Assembly (NCBI GenBank): GCA_023436225.1
Contig: JAEZKA010000084.1
Span: forward strand, 15,068 to 79,067
Reading direction: 5' to 3'
DNA length: 64,000 bases
Origin: Bacillota bacterium
GTDB taxonomy: Bacteria > Bacillota > Clostridia > Lachnospirales > Lachnospiraceae
Shown in pieces: positions 43,897-53,439 of the stretch. The notes beneath the pieces are model-generated. The model was not told where the DNA came from. It did not search any database and saw only the letters and a program-made list of their open reading frames with translations. The position numbers and the translations under genes are program-made. The first letter of the stretch is position 1. Every line of letters begins with the position of its first letter.

Positions 43897-44009
43897 GAGC
43901 TAGTATCTATTGTGTGTGCCTGTATACCTAAGTGTGCCAATAGCACCCGGAGTGAATAATTTCAAGGGAAGGGCATGATATGTTAATCCCGTATGGAGGT
44001 AAGTGAAGT

Positions 44010-45989
44010 ATGGAGTTCAGATTAGCATCGGAATATACACCGACCGGTGATCAGCCGGAGGCAATCAAAGCCCTTGTTGAGGGATTTCGAAGCGGTAACC
44101 AATGTCAGACGCTTCTTGGTGTAACAGGCTCAGGTAAGACATTTACTATGGCGAATGTGATCCAGCAGATTCAGAAGCCTACCCTGATTATTGCTCACAA
44201 TAAAACCTTAGCAGCTCAGCTGTATGGTGAGTTCAAGGAATTCTTTCCGGACAATGCGGTGGAATATTTTGTTAGTTATTATGATTATTATCAGCCGGAG
44301 GCTTATGTCCCCTCCACTGATACTTATATAGAGAAGGATTCCTCAATCAATGAGGAGATAGATAAGCTACGACATTCAGCGACGGCATCACTGACCGAAC
44401 GTAACGATGTTATCGTAGTAGCCAGCGTATCCTGTATCTATGGCTTAGGTAGTCCAATTGACTATCAGAACATGGTGATTTCCCTGCGCCCGGGTATGAC
44501 GAAGGACAGGGATGAGGTTCTCAAGAAGCTGATTGAGATACAATACGATCGTAATGATATGGATTTTAAGAGAGGTACCTTCCGGGTACGTGGGGATGTA
44601 GTGGAGGTATTCCCGGCTTCTTCTGCAGAGATTGCGGTTAGAATTGAGTTTTTTGGTGACGAGATTGATCGGATATTGGAGATTGACACTCTTACCGGCG
44701 AGATTAAGGGGAGTCTGGAGCACGTTGTTATCTTTCCTGCTTCTCACTATGTTGTTGAGAAGGACAAGCTGGAGAAGGCTATTAATAATATTGAGGAAGA
44801 GCTGGAGGAGCGAATTCGATATTTCAAGAGTGAGGACAAGCTTCTAGAAGCACAGAGGATCTCTGAACGTACGAATTTTGATATTGAGATGCTGCGTGAG
44901 ACCGGATTTTGCTCGGGGGTAGAGAATTACTCCAGACATTTGACCGGATTGGAGCCGGGATCACCGCCACATACTTTGATGGATTATTTTCCTGAGGATT
45001 TTATGATTATCATTGACGAGTCTCATATCACACTTCCTCAGATAAGGGGTATGTATGCCGGAGACCGGTCGCGTAAGACAACCTTAGTCGAATATGGCTT
45101 CCGCCTTCCTTCCGCCTTGGATAATCGTCCTCTTAATTTTGAGGAATTTGAAAGTAAGATCAGTCAGATTATGTTTGTGTCAGCAACACCCTCCGTTTAT
45201 GAGGCAGAGCATGAGCTGCTTCGTACGGAGCAGGTAATTCGACCTACTGGACTATTAGATCCGGAGATATCCGTACGTCCGGTTACCGGGCAGATTGATG
45301 ATTTGCTTGGAGAGATTAATAAGGAGGTTGCTAAGAAAAATAAGGTATTGGTAACCACCTTAACAAAGCGTATGGCAGAGGATCTTACCACATACCTTCG
45401 AGAAGTGGGCATTCGAATTAAATATTTGCATTCTGATATTGATACTCTGGAACGCTCCGAGATTATACGGGATATGCGAATGGATGTATTTGATGTACTG
45501 GTTGGCATTAACTTGCTTCGAGAGGGTCTCGATATCCCGGAGGTTGGTTTGGTCGCCATTCTGGATGCAGACAAGGAGGGGTTCCTCCGCTCCGAGACTT
45601 CCCTAATTCAGACCATTGGACGTGCAGCTCGTAATGCAGAAGGTCATGTTATCATGTATGCGGAGCATGAGACGGATTCCATGAAGCGTGCTATTTCGGA
45701 GACCAACCGAAGAAGGCAGATACAGCAGGCTTATAATGCAGCAAATGGTATTACGCCGACTACGATTGTGAAAAAGGTTCGTGATCTGATCAGCATTTCC
45801 AAGAAGGCAGAAAAGAATATTAAGGATATGGAGAAGGATTTGGAGTCCATGACCCGTCAGGAATTGGAGGAGCTGGTGAAGACAGTGACCCGACAGATGC
45901 ATACTGCGGCAGCCGAGCTTAACTTTGAATTAGCGGCTCAGTTAAGAGATAAGATGGTAGATTTAAAAAAGCAGCTTTTGGATTTGTAA
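44010..45989 (+). CDS. uvrB: Excinuclease ABC subunit B
   Basis: This 659-residue DNA helicase-like subunit verifies damage and positions UvrC. It shows GVTGSGKTFTMANVI (Walker A), the beta-hairpin region YYDYYQPEAYVPSTDTYIEKDSS-like (here beginning VSYYDYYQPEAY), DESHITLPQ (Walker B), helicase motifs VLVTTLTKRMAEDL and QTIGRAARN, and the C-terminal UVR motif near residues 620-655 for UvrC contact. Length is standard. TGGAGGTAAG precedes the ATG. uvrA follows 65 bases later. Confidence 0.97.
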   Translation: MEFRLASEYTPTGDQPEAIKALVEGFRSGNQCQTLLGVTGSGKTFTMANVIQQIQKPTLIIAHNKTLAAQLYGEFKEFFPDNAVEYFVSYYDYYQPEAYVPSTDTYIEKDSSINEEIDKLRHSATASLTERNDVIVVASVSCIYGLGSPIDYQNMVISLRPGMTKDRDEVLKKLIEIQYDRNDMDFKRGTFRVRGDVVEVFPASSAEIAVRIEFFGDEIDRILEIDTLTGEIKGSLEHVVIFPASHYVVEKDKLEKAINNIEEELEERIRYFKSEDKLLEAQRISERTNFDIEMLRETGFCSGVENYSRHLTGLEPGSPPHTLMDYFPEDFMIIIDESHITLPQIRGMYAGDRSRKTTLVEYGFRLPSALDNRPLNFEEFESKISQIMFVSATPSVYEAEHELLRTEQVIRPTGLLDPEISVRPVTGQIDDLLGEINKEVAKKNKVLVTTLTKRMAEDLTTYLREVGIRIKYLHSDIDTLERSEIIRDMRMDVFDVLVGINLLREGLDIPEVGLVAILDADKEGFLRSETSLIQTIGRAARNAEGHVIMYAEHETDSMKRAISETNRRRQIQQAYNAANGITPTTIVKKVRDLISISKKAEKNIKDMEKDLESMTRQELEELVKTVTRQMHTAAAELNFELAAQLRDKMVDLKKQLLDL

Positions 45990-46054
45990 TTGCAGAAATT
46001 AAACTGATAAAGCTATATTAATATACGAGAAAGAATCGTTAAGCAGGTGATATT

Positions 46055-48892
46055 ATGTCAGAGAAGAAGAACTATATAAGAATCAGAGGAGCAAAAGAGA
46101 ATAACCTGAAGAATATTGATTTAGAGATACCTAGAGATCAATTCGTCGTATTAACCGGTTTAAGCGGATCAGGTAAGTCCTCACTAGCCTTTGATACCAT
46201 TTATGCAGAGGGGCAGAGAAGATATATGGAATCTCTGTCATCCTATGCAAGACAATTCCTTGGGCAAATGGAGAAGCCAAATGTGGAGAGCATTGAAGGA
46301 TTACCTCCTGCCATTTCCATTGATCAGAAGTCTACCAATCGTAATCCGAGGTCAACGGTAGGAACCGTAACTGAGATATATGATTATTTCCGTCTGCTTT
46401 ATGCCAGAATCGGAATACCTCACTGTCCTGAATGCGGCAAGGAGATTAGAAAGCAGACAGTGGATCAGATGGTAGATGAGATTATAAGTCTGCCACAGGG
46501 AACGAAGATACAACTCCTTGCGCCTGTTGTGCGTGGTCGTAAGGGTGAGCATGTCAAGCTATTCGAACAAGCAAAGCGCAGCGGATATGTAAGAGTCAGA
46601 GTAGACGGTAATTTATATGAGCTTACGGAAGAGATTAAACTGGAGAAGAATAATAAGCACAATATTGAGATCGTCGTAGACCGTCTGGTAGTTAAGGAGG
46701 GAATCGAAAAGCGATTAACTGATTCTATTGAGAATGTACTCAATCTGGCTGAGGGGTTATTGTCTGTTGATATTATTGATGGAGAACAGCTTACCTTCAG
46801 TCAAAACTTTGCGTGTCCGGATTGCGGTATCAGCATTGATGAGATAGAGCCCAGAATATTTTCCTTTAATAATCCATTCGGTGCGTGTCCAGAATGCCAT
46901 GGCATCGGTATCAAGATGGAATTTGCTGAGGAGCTTTTGATTGGAGATCCTACTAAGAGTATTATAGATGGAGCGATTGCCGCCCCGGGATGGCAATCTG
47001 TCACTGATAAGGGAAGCTATACCCGATGTATTATGGAAGCACTTGCTAAGGAATATCAATTCGATCTTGCTACTCCTTACAATAAGCTTACCGATGAGGT
47101 ACGCAATATGTTTATCTACGGTACAGAAGGTAAGTCAGTTAAGGTACATTATCGCGGACAACGGGGAGTCGGTGTTTATGATGTGGTTTTTGAAGGATTA
47201 ATTCGTAATGTAGAACGTCGTTACCGTGAGACCGGTTCCGAATCAGCCAAGCAGGAGTATGAGAGCTTTATGCTTACCACACCCTGCAGTATGTGTAAGG
47301 GAAAGCGTCTGAAGAAGGAGGCTCTGGCTGTAACGGTAGGAGATAAGAATATTGCAGATGTTACCGAGTACGCCATTCATCAGCTGGCTCATTTTATGGA
47401 AAATCTGTCTCTTACCTCGATGCAGCAGAAAATCGGAGCAATTGTTCTTAAGGAGATAAAGGCGCGTATTCATTTTCTTATGGATGTTGGTTTGGATTAT
47501 CTGACTTTGGCGAGAGCGACCGGCACCCTATCCGGTGGGGAAGCCCAAAGAATTCGTCTGGCTACCCAGATTGGTTCCGGTCTTGTAGGGGTGGCTTATA
47601 TCCTGGATGAACCTAGTATAGGGCTTCATCAAAGGGATAATGATAAGCTGCTGAAGACATTAAAGAATTTAAAGGACTTGGGTAATACCCTGATTGTTGT
47701 AGAGCATGATGAGGATACGATGTTCGCAGCAGATTATATCGTCGATATTGGACCTGGAGCTGGAGAGCACGGTGGAGAGGTTGTTGCAGCCGGTACGGCA
47801 GAGGATATCATGAAATCGGAGGAATCAATCACCGGAGCATACTTAAGCGGACGTTTGACAATTCCGGTACCGAAGAAGAGAAGAAAGCCGACCGGATTTC
47901 TTACTATCCGTGGTGCAACTGAGAATAATCTTAAGAATATTGATGTTGATATCCCTCTGGGGGTCATGACCTGTGTAACTGGAGTATCCGGCTCCGGTAA
48001 GAGCTCTCTGGTTACCGAAATTCTCTATAAGAGATTAGCCAGAGACTTGAACCGGGCTCGTTGCATACCAGGTAAGCATAAAGAGATGATAGGTATTGAC
48101 CAGCTTGATAAGGTAATCGATATTGATCAGTCGCCAATCGGTAGGACGCCGAGGTCTAATCCGGCGACCTATACCGGAGTCTTTGACCAGATCAGAGATT
48201 TATTCGCCTCGACCCAGGATGCGAAGATGAGAGGCTATAGCAAAGGACGCTTCAGCTTTAATGTAAAAGGTGGTCGATGTGAAGCCTGCAGTGGTGATGG
48301 TATCATAAAGATTGAGATGAATTTCCTGCCTGATATTTATGTACCCTGTGAGGTCTGTGGCGGTAAGAGATATAACCGAGAGACCTTGGATGTTCACTAC
48401 AAGGGGAAGAACATTCATGATGTATTGAATATGACCATCGAAGAGGCGGTACATTTCTTCGAGAATGTACCTTCCATTCGTAGAAAGATTGAGACTTTGA
48501 ATGACGTAGGCTTATCCTATCTGCGTCTCGGTCACCCCTCGACTTCCTTGTCCGGTGGTGAAGCGCAGAGAATCAAGCTAGCTACTGAGTTGAGTAAGCG
48601 CAGTACCGGCAAGACAATCTATATTCTGGACGAGCCTACTACCGGTTTGCATTTTGCAGATGTTCATAAGCTGATTGATATACTGAAACGCTTCTCGGAT
48701 ACGGGTAATACAGTTGTAGTAATCGAGCATAATTTGGATGTGATTAAGACAGCGGATTACATCATCGATATCGGACCGGAGGGTGGAGATAAGGGCGGAA
48801 CCGTAATTGCCAAGGGAACCCCTGAGTCAATCATTAAGAATAAGAATTCCTATACAGGTATGTATGTGAAGAAGTACCTGGAGAGCAAATAG
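46055..48892 (+). CDS. uvrA: Excinuclease ABC subunit A
   Basis: This 945-residue ABC ATPase finds bulky DNA lesions and loads UvrB. Both Walker A loops (GLSGSGKSS, GVSGSGKSS), both signatures (SGGEAQRI) and the intact zinc modules (CPECGKEI, CEACSGDG with CEVCGGKR) are present. Length is standard. GCAGGTGATATT precedes the ATG. It is the true partner of uvrB, in contrast to the paralogue at 24168. Confidence 0.97.
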   Translation: MSEKKNYIRIRGAKENNLKNIDLEIPRDQFVVLTGLSGSGKSSLAFDTIYAEGQRRYMESLSSYARQFLGQMEKPNVESIEGLPPAISIDQKSTNRNPRSTVGTVTEIYDYFRLLYARIGIPHCPECGKEIRKQTVDQMVDEIISLPQGTKIQLLAPVVRGRKGEHVKLFEQAKRSGYVRVRVDGNLYELTEEIKLEKNNKHNIEIVVDRLVVKEGIEKRLTDSIENVLNLAEGLLSVDIIDGEQLTFSQNFACPDCGISIDEIEPRIFSFNNPFGACPECHGIGIKMEFAEELLIGDPTKSIIDGAIAAPGWQSVTDKGSYTRCIMEALAKEYQFDLATPYNKLTDEVRNMFIYGTEGKSVKVHYRGQRGVGVYDVVFEGLIRNVERRYRETGSESAKQEYESFMLTTPCSMCKGKRLKKEALAVTVGDKNIADVTEYAIHQLAHFMENLSLTSMQQKIGAIVLKEIKARIHFLMDVGLDYLTLARATGTLSGGEAQRIRLATQIGSGLVGVAYILDEPSIGLHQRDNDKLLKTLKNLKDLGNTLIVVEHDEDTMFAADYIVDIGPGAGEHGGEVVAAGTAEDIMKSEESITGAYLSGRLTIPVPKKRRKPTGFLTIRGATENNLKNIDVDIPLGVMTCVTGVSGSGKSSLVTEILYKRLARDLNRARCIPGKHKEMIGIDQLDKVIDIDQSPIGRTPRSNPATYTGVFDQIRDLFASTQDAKMRGYSKGRFSFNVKGGRCEACSGDGIIKIEMNFLPDIYVPCEVCGGKRYNRETLDVHYKGKNIHDVLNMTIEEAVHFFENVPSIRRKIETLNDVGLSYLRLGHPSTSLSGGEAQRIKLATELSKRSTGKTIYILDEPTTGLHFADVHKLIDILKRFSDTGNTVVVIEHNLDVIKTADYIIDIGPEGGDKGGTVIAKGTPESIIKNKNSYTGMYVKKYLESK

Positions 48893-48908
48893 GCTACTAA
48901 GGAGGAAA

Positions 48909-49083
48909 GAGTGAAAGAAAATCACTTTCACTCGGAAAGAAAATCACTTTCACTCGGAAAGAAAAATCGATTTCCCAAGCGAATTGAAATGCGATTCGCT
49001 TTTGGAAAGAACTCCGAAATGATAATCCAAAAGTGTTAAGAAAGAACCTCTTAACACTTGGAATTTCATTTCGGACTTCTTTC
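48909..49083. repeat. Cluster of nested inverted and tandem repeats downstream of uvrA
   Basis: A 22-bp unit beginning GAAAGAAAATCACTTTC is repeated exactly in tandem (48913-48934, 48935-48956) with a partial third copy. GAGTGAAAG/CTTTCACTC (48909-48933) and AAGCGAAT/ATTCGCTT add hairpins. A long double stem follows: 49005-49022 with 49066-49083 (17 of 18 pairs), and inside it AAGTGTTAAGA with TCTTAACACTT. Function is unknown; it may include the uvrBA terminator. Confidence 0.7.
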
Positions 49084-49128
49084 AGATATTTTATGTGATG
49101 ACGCAAAGCGTTATAATGGAGGTGAAGT

Positions 49129-49719
49129 ATGGAAAATAGTTTCTATGCCATGATGTCCAGGATGAAGTATATTGAACGTTGGGCTTTGATGCGTAACTCG
49201 ATTACGGAAAATATCTGTGAACACTCTCTTGAGGTTAGTATTCTGGCTCATGCCCTGGCAACCATCGGTAAAGAGCGTTTGGGTAAGCAGGTGAATGCGG
49301 AGAAAGCAGCACTAATCGGCATCTATCATGATGTAACCGAAATTATAACAGGTGACATGCCAACTCCGATAAAATACTTTAATGATAGTATCCAGGGGGC
49401 ATTCAAGGCTGTTGAACATGCAGCGGCAGAGCGCCTTCTGATGATGCTGCCAGAGGATATTCGAAAAAGCTATGAGACACTGTTTTTCCCGGAGACGGAG
49501 GATGATTTTCTTTGGAAGCTGGTGAAGGGTGCCGACAAGCTGTCAGCTTTAATCAAATGCATGGAAGAGAGAAAAGCCGGTAACAGTGAATTCTTAAGTG
49601 CCGAAAAATCACTTCGAGGTATACTAGAAGCCATGAAGCTGGAGGAAATCGATATCTTTATGAAAGAATTTCTACCGGCGTATGATAAAACCTTAGACGA
49701 ACTTAATTCTTTACAATAG
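49129..49719 (+). CDS. yfbR: YfbR-like 5'-deoxyribonucleotidase (HD domain)
   Basis: This is a 196-residue HD-domain phosphohydrolase acting on deoxynucleoside monophosphates. The metal ligands are in CEHSLEVSILAHAL, IYHDVTEIITGDMPTPIKYF (the HD pair) and VKGADKLSALIKC. The N-terminal RMKYIERWALMRNS is typical of YfbR. GGAGGTGAAG precedes the ATG. It may balance deoxynucleotide pools, which fits its place after uvrBA. Confidence 0.88.
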   Translation: MENSFYAMMSRMKYIERWALMRNSITENICEHSLEVSILAHALATIGKERLGKQVNAEKAALIGIYHDVTEIITGDMPTPIKYFNDSIQGAFKAVEHAAAERLLMMLPEDIRKSYETLFFPETEDDFLWKLVKGADKLSALIKCMEERKAGNSEFLSAEKSLRGILEAMKLEEIDIFMKEFLPAYDKTLDELNSLQ

Positions 49720-49766
49720 AAAGCCTTAACGAATACCGTTATGCAGAAGAAAAGGGGAGAAGGACT

Positions 49767-50489
49767 ATGGTTGAGATTGATGGTAAGTGGATAATGGAAG
49801 GGCTTGATCGTAACGACAGCAGTAGGATTAAGTCAACTGCGGAGTTAACCGAATTCATTGATGAGCTTGGTTTTCTCCCTTTGTTTCGAAATACAATAGA
49901 AGGCTTCTCGGTAGAGGAGATGACTGCAGCACAGGGTTGGTTTGGAGGAATTCCTGACGAGGACCCTTGGGCTTGGCGAGAGATAATTGCGGAAGAAGGT
50001 AAACTTGCCTATGGTAAACTTTTTGCAAACAAGGCAGGGTTCTTATCCAGAGAGTGGTATCCTATCTTTGCTACATACCGAAGGAACGGTTATGATTTTG
50101 ACAGCAGGTATGAAGATGGATTAGCGAGCTACCGGGCGAAACGTATTATGGATGTTCTGGAACAGGTTGATTTCCTCCCATCCAATGAGATAAAGAAGCT
50201 TGCCGGTTTCGGCAAAGAAGGTGAGAAGGGCTTCGAGGGAGTAATGACTACTCTTCAGATGCAAACCTATATATCGGTACACAGCTTCCGCCGTAGAGTA
50301 AATAAGAAAAATGAAGAATACGGTTGGCCGGTTGCTAATTTTATCATCAGTGAGAAGCTGTTTGGAACCGAGCATGTACGCTCTTCCTACCATCTTTCAC
50401 AAGAGGAGGCAAAAAGAAAAATCATAGATCGGGTTAAAGTAAAGTTCCCATCTGCTTCTGAGGCGGATATTGAACGGGTGATACGATAA
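49767..50489 (+). CDS. AlkZ-related protein
   Basis: This is a 240-residue cytoplasmic protein. The pattern of a Phe/Leu-rich start (LGFLPLFRNTIEGFSVEE), DPWAWREIIAEEGKLAYGK, WYPIFATYRRNGYDFDSR and LQMQTYISVHSFRRRVNKK is that of proteins annotated as AlkZ-related, similar in part to the alkylpurine DNA glycosylase AlkZ. I recognise this from memory of the family and cannot confirm it by search. GGGGAGAAGG precedes the ATG. It lies next to the uvrB-uvrA-yfbR group, consistent with DNA repair. Confidence 0.6.
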   Translation: MVEIDGKWIMEGLDRNDSSRIKSTAELTEFIDELGFLPLFRNTIEGFSVEEMTAAQGWFGGIPDEDPWAWREIIAEEGKLAYGKLFANKAGFLSREWYPIFATYRRNGYDFDSRYEDGLASYRAKRIMDVLEQVDFLPSNEIKKLAGFGKEGEKGFEGVMTTLQMQTYISVHSFRRRVNKKNEEYGWPVANFIISEKLFGTEHVRSSYHLSQEEAKRKIIDRVKVKFPSASEADIERVIR

Positions 50490-50817
50490 TAGATACTAAA
50501 TATTAAAACATCTGGCTGTTGGTAACATGGTTTTATTTATAGCTCAGATGTTTTTTGCATGATGTCGCCTTTTTTGATGGATATATTATCGTAACGGAAA
50601 CAATTATCATATTGGTATGAATGAAATCAGATATTGAAAGTTTTTAATAATTTCTTAAGATTTATGGGGAATAATCTGATAGGCTTGCACGATCTGGATA
50701 ATAAATGTATAATGAAATTAATTAGGGACTGATCGGATGATTAGGTTAATATCAAAGAGAAACATGAAATAATATAGCTTTTTCTGGTTTGTATCAGTCG
50801 AAGGAAGGGGTATAATT
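50490..50817. other. Intergenic region with terminator and promoter
   Basis: AAACATCTG (50506-50514) pairs with CAGATGTTT (50545-50553), and T residues run to 50556; this ends the repair cluster. A promoter with TTGCAC (50685-50690), 17 bases and TATAAT (50708-50713) serves the exported protein downstream. Nothing else is seen. Confidence 0.7.
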
Positions 50818-51966
50818 ATGAGAAATGAATTGATACGTAAGGAGCCACAAAGTTTCTTTGAGCCTCTCAAGTTTATGATAGCTTTTATGGTTTTAGCGGT
50901 TGTACTACTAGCGTTCACTAGACCAGCCAAGGTGCTTGCTACCAGTGTGTCAGGATCAGTGATTGATGTAGTTGTCAATTATATCGATGAGACAGCGATA
51001 ATTACGAACACTCCGGCAGGAAGTACTAAATTCTACATAAGCATTGATAAAAAGAAGACCTGGGAAGATGTGGGCAGAGAGGTGGATATCTCTGGGTTGT
51101 TATCTAGTAAGGCGATTGATATATATTTTAAAGGCGATAAAGACACTGGTATTAAAACAGTCACCTTGATGGCTGAACCCGATACGGTAACAGCGGCTTA
51201 TGTTGTTAGAAACGGTGTTGGTTACATCGATTATAAAACGACCGGTACAGCAGTTGAATTTCGTAAAGGATCCAACGGTAATTGGAAGACACCACCCTCT
51301 GGGTCTTTTCCGACCTCGATATATGAGGTAAAAGGAGCTACCCTACAATTTAGATCAGTTGCGGTGGCAGGAGTACGTGCTGGTAAGATCGTTACCGTTA
51401 AGATACCGAAGAGACCAGCTCCACCGTCGGTTAAGGTTGATGGCAGCAAGCTTCTCATCAGTGGGATTAAGGCGAATGAGACGCAATATTATGATCCGGT
51501 GGCTGGATGGAGATATGTAACCACGGACAAGAAGGTTAAGACCATTAGCTTGTATGACTTAGCAAAAATGAGCTCGACCGCGTATACTACACCTATAACA
51601 GCAGGAGCTTATGAGTTTCGTAATTACGTACCGGACAAGAAGGTAATATCCGGTGCTAAATTATTGGAGGTCCCGGTACAACCGATTTGTCCTGATACCA
51701 TAGTAATTCAAGGTTCAACTGTAACAATTACAGATACTTCAAAAAGAGCCTTTGAGTATTGCAAATTATCGAGTTCAACTCCCTATAATGCGGCTATAAT
51801 GAAATGGTCTGCCATTCAAGCCAATAAGCCAACGATAATACCTAAGGCAAATGTAACCGATGTTATTTATGTTAGACTTAAGAGTACTGTGGATAAGGAG
51901 ACTAAGGTAGTTACTCCGGCGTCAACCTGCAAGGTCCTTTATGTGAATTCAATCACAACGAATTAG
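50818..51966 (+). CDS. Exported protein of unknown function, Thr/Lys-rich beta repeats
   Basis: This is a 382-residue protein. A hydrophobic stretch (about residues 18-36) with ATSVSG after it suggests a signal peptide, probably cleaved near residue 41. The mature part is rich in Val, Thr, Lys and Ser with repeated short beta patterns such as AVEFRKGSNGNWKTPPSG and GAYEFRNYVPDKK, recalling surface beta-sandwich repeats. No domain is recognised. There is no LPXTG or choline-binding motif, so anchoring is unclear. AAGGAAGGGG precedes the ATG, and a good promoter is 105 bases upstream. Confidence 0.6.
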   Translation: MRNELIRKEPQSFFEPLKFMIAFMVLAVVLLAFTRPAKVLATSVSGSVIDVVVNYIDETAIITNTPAGSTKFYISIDKKKTWEDVGREVDISGLLSSKAIDIYFKGDKDTGIKTVTLMAEPDTVTAAYVVRNGVGYIDYKTTGTAVEFRKGSNGNWKTPPSGSFPTSIYEVKGATLQFRSVAVAGVRAGKIVTVKIPKRPAPPSVKVDGSKLLISGIKANETQYYDPVAGWRYVTTDKKVKTISLYDLAKMSSTAYTTPITAGAYEFRNYVPDKKVISGAKLLEVPVQPICPDTIVIQGSTVTITDTSKRAFEYCKLSSSTPYNAAIMKWSAIQANKPTIIPKANVTDVIYVRLKSTVDKETKVVTPASTCKVLYVNSITTN

Positions 51967-52002
51967 GATTAACTGATGTCATTGGTGAACACATATCACA
52001 AT

Positions 52003-52147
52003 AAAGCTACAAGCCACCTTAGTTGCCAGCCGCTACGCAACTGTCAACACGCGGGCTGGCGCCCGCTTGTCATAAATGAAAAGCTTCCTTACAAGAGCAA
52101 GCTCTTGCAGGAAGCTTTTTATTTATGACTTGTTGGCTTGTAGCTTT
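52003..52147. repeat. Cloverleaf-like nested inverted repeat
   Basis: A perfect 14-bp outer stem (52003-52016 with 52134-52147) encloses three hairpins. They are AGTTGC/GCAACT (52021-52042), GCGGGC/GCCCGC (52051-52066), and a long arm made of CATAAAT/ATTTATG (52071-52127) with AAGCTTCC/GGAAGCTT and CAAGAGC/GCTCTTG inside. The last arm with its T run could terminate transcription from either side. Confidence 0.65.
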
Positions 52148-52153
52148 ACGCGA

Positions 52154-52165
52154 TCATTCCCACTC
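52154..52165. other. Candidate attachment site of the mobile element (guaA 3'-end-like core)
   Basis: TCATTCCCACTC is the reverse complement of the usual 3' end of guaA (coding Glu-Trp-Glu-stop). guaA 3' ends are known integration sites. No guaA coding lies next to it here, as expected for the end distal to the gene; the gene itself would be beyond the right edge. Confidence 0.35.
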
Positions 52166-52371
52166 CCTACCTTAAAAAATATATGTAGTGTTTTTGGAGG
52201 GAGACTTAATATATATTCGTTAAGTTTTTGTATCTATTATATGCATTTTATGCTTTTAAAAGAGTTTTTAATATCAATTTAATATCAAATACATTAACCA
52301 AACACCTAAATTTTGTCAACAAATCTAGCACTTCAATACATTTTCATACAAGCTCTATCAATATATTATAA

Positions 52372-53439
52372 CTAGACCAACTTTTTTTCTAATTCATTTA
52401 AATATCGTTCTATTACAACTTGAATCACTTTGTCATTTGAGATTTTCCTATGTTCATCTAGTCCTTTATTATTCTTAATTACGTCATTAGATAATCTAAT
52501 ATGACTTTTTACCTGTTCAAGCCATGTTTTAATTCTATTCGATATATGTGAAGGATCCATCCCCCAAAATTTACTTATCTCATCATCTGACATTCCATTA
52601 ATTCTATCTTTAACTTTATCTGCATTTTCTAAAGCTCTAGCCATAACTGCTGAAACAAAAATATTACTTTCATCCAGCATCTTATTACCTCCTGCCGAAA
52701 AAATATCTCGAACATTTCCGCACCATACTAAGCAACTATATATCATCCATGGTGTAAAGTTTGAATAATCTCCTCCAAACACTTCTGGGAACAATGCTAT
52801 TCCATCATTTAGATAAATGTTCTTTTCTTCTTTTGATAAATCAGTAAAAGGTGTTGTTTCTGCTTCACTCCACCATGTAGATCTATTAGAACGTAACAAT
52901 TCCCTAATCTTCTTATTTAGCTCATTTCCACTTAAGCTAAGCAATTCTTTTGCATTGTTTTTCGAAAGATAATCCTCCCCTTCTTCCAAATCTAAATTCA
53001 AATAAAAACGAGGACTGTGAGTAACTTTTAGATCTGCAATGCACTCTTCATATTTTCTAAGCCTAACTTCTGGATTATTCTTTCCAAACTTAGCCATCAA
53101 TACATAGGTTTCTTCGATATCATTTTTTAAACTTTCATAAATACTGCCACCTATAACTTCCCATTTTGCGGAATCTGTTTTTTTAACCTCAACACCAACC
53201 TTCTTTCCATTTTCATTATCAATTAAAACAAAATCCGGAAATTTTTGTGGACTATGAGTTATTTCGTTTTTATTAAACCCAGCATCTTGCAATGCTTTAT
53301 ATACAATTTCTTCAAAATCGGTTCCAGTAATTTTTTTAAATTCTTCTCCATTATTTACTTCTTTTTGCATCTGACTTTGCATATCATCTGCCATCTTTGT
53401 TAATCGATCATAATACGTTAATATTCTCTCTTTATTCAT
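52372..53439 (-). CDS. Probable type II restriction endonuclease (PD-(D/E)xK fold)
   Basis: This is a 355-residue protein. I start at 53439 (MNKERIL) because GGAGG is just upstream; an ATG four codons earlier overlaps that site. A PD-(D/E)xK nuclease core is readable: FEEIVYKALQDAGF, then PDFVLIDNENGKKVGVEVKKT (Asp of PD, and EVK). The C-terminal half is helical and unidentified. It overlaps the end of the cytosine methyltransferase gene by 8 bases, so the two form an operon and, by position, a restriction-modification pair. The recognition sequence cannot be deduced. Confidence 0.75.
   Translation of the reverse strand: MNKERILTYYDRLTKMADDMQSQMQKEVNNGEEFKKITGTDFEEIVYKALQDAGFNKNEITHSPQKFPDFVLIDNENGKKVGVEVKKTDSAKWEVIGGSIYESLKNDIEETYVLMAKFGKNNPEVRLRKYEECIADLKVTHSPRFYLNLDLEEGEDYLSKNNAKELLSLSGNELNKKIRELLRSNRSTWWSEAETTPFTDLSKEEKNIYLNDGIALFPEVFGGDYSNFTPWMIYSCLVWCGNVRDIFSAGGNKMLDESNIFVSAVMARALENADKVKDRINGMSDDEISKFWGMDPSHISNRIKTWLEQVKSHIRLSNDVIKNNKGLDEHRKISNDKVIQVVIERYLNELEKKLV

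Larger units (their letters stand above)
51967..52371. other. Intergenic junction between chromosome and the mobile element
   Basis: The left half contains a three-armed inverted-repeat structure (52003-52147). A guaA-3'-end-like sequence lies at 52154-52165. The right half is AT-rich and non-coding up to the stop of the nuclease-like gene at 52372. The composition shift starts at about 52170. Confidence 0.6.

Noticed and set aside
48913..48956. CRISPR-like repeats
   Set aside because: Only two exact abutting copies of 22 bp, no spacers, no cas genes. They belong to a hairpin cluster.
52003..52147. tRNA gene in the cloverleaf-like repeat
   Set aside because: Length is 145 nt, the arms lack T-loop and anticodon signatures, and the outer stem is 14 bp.
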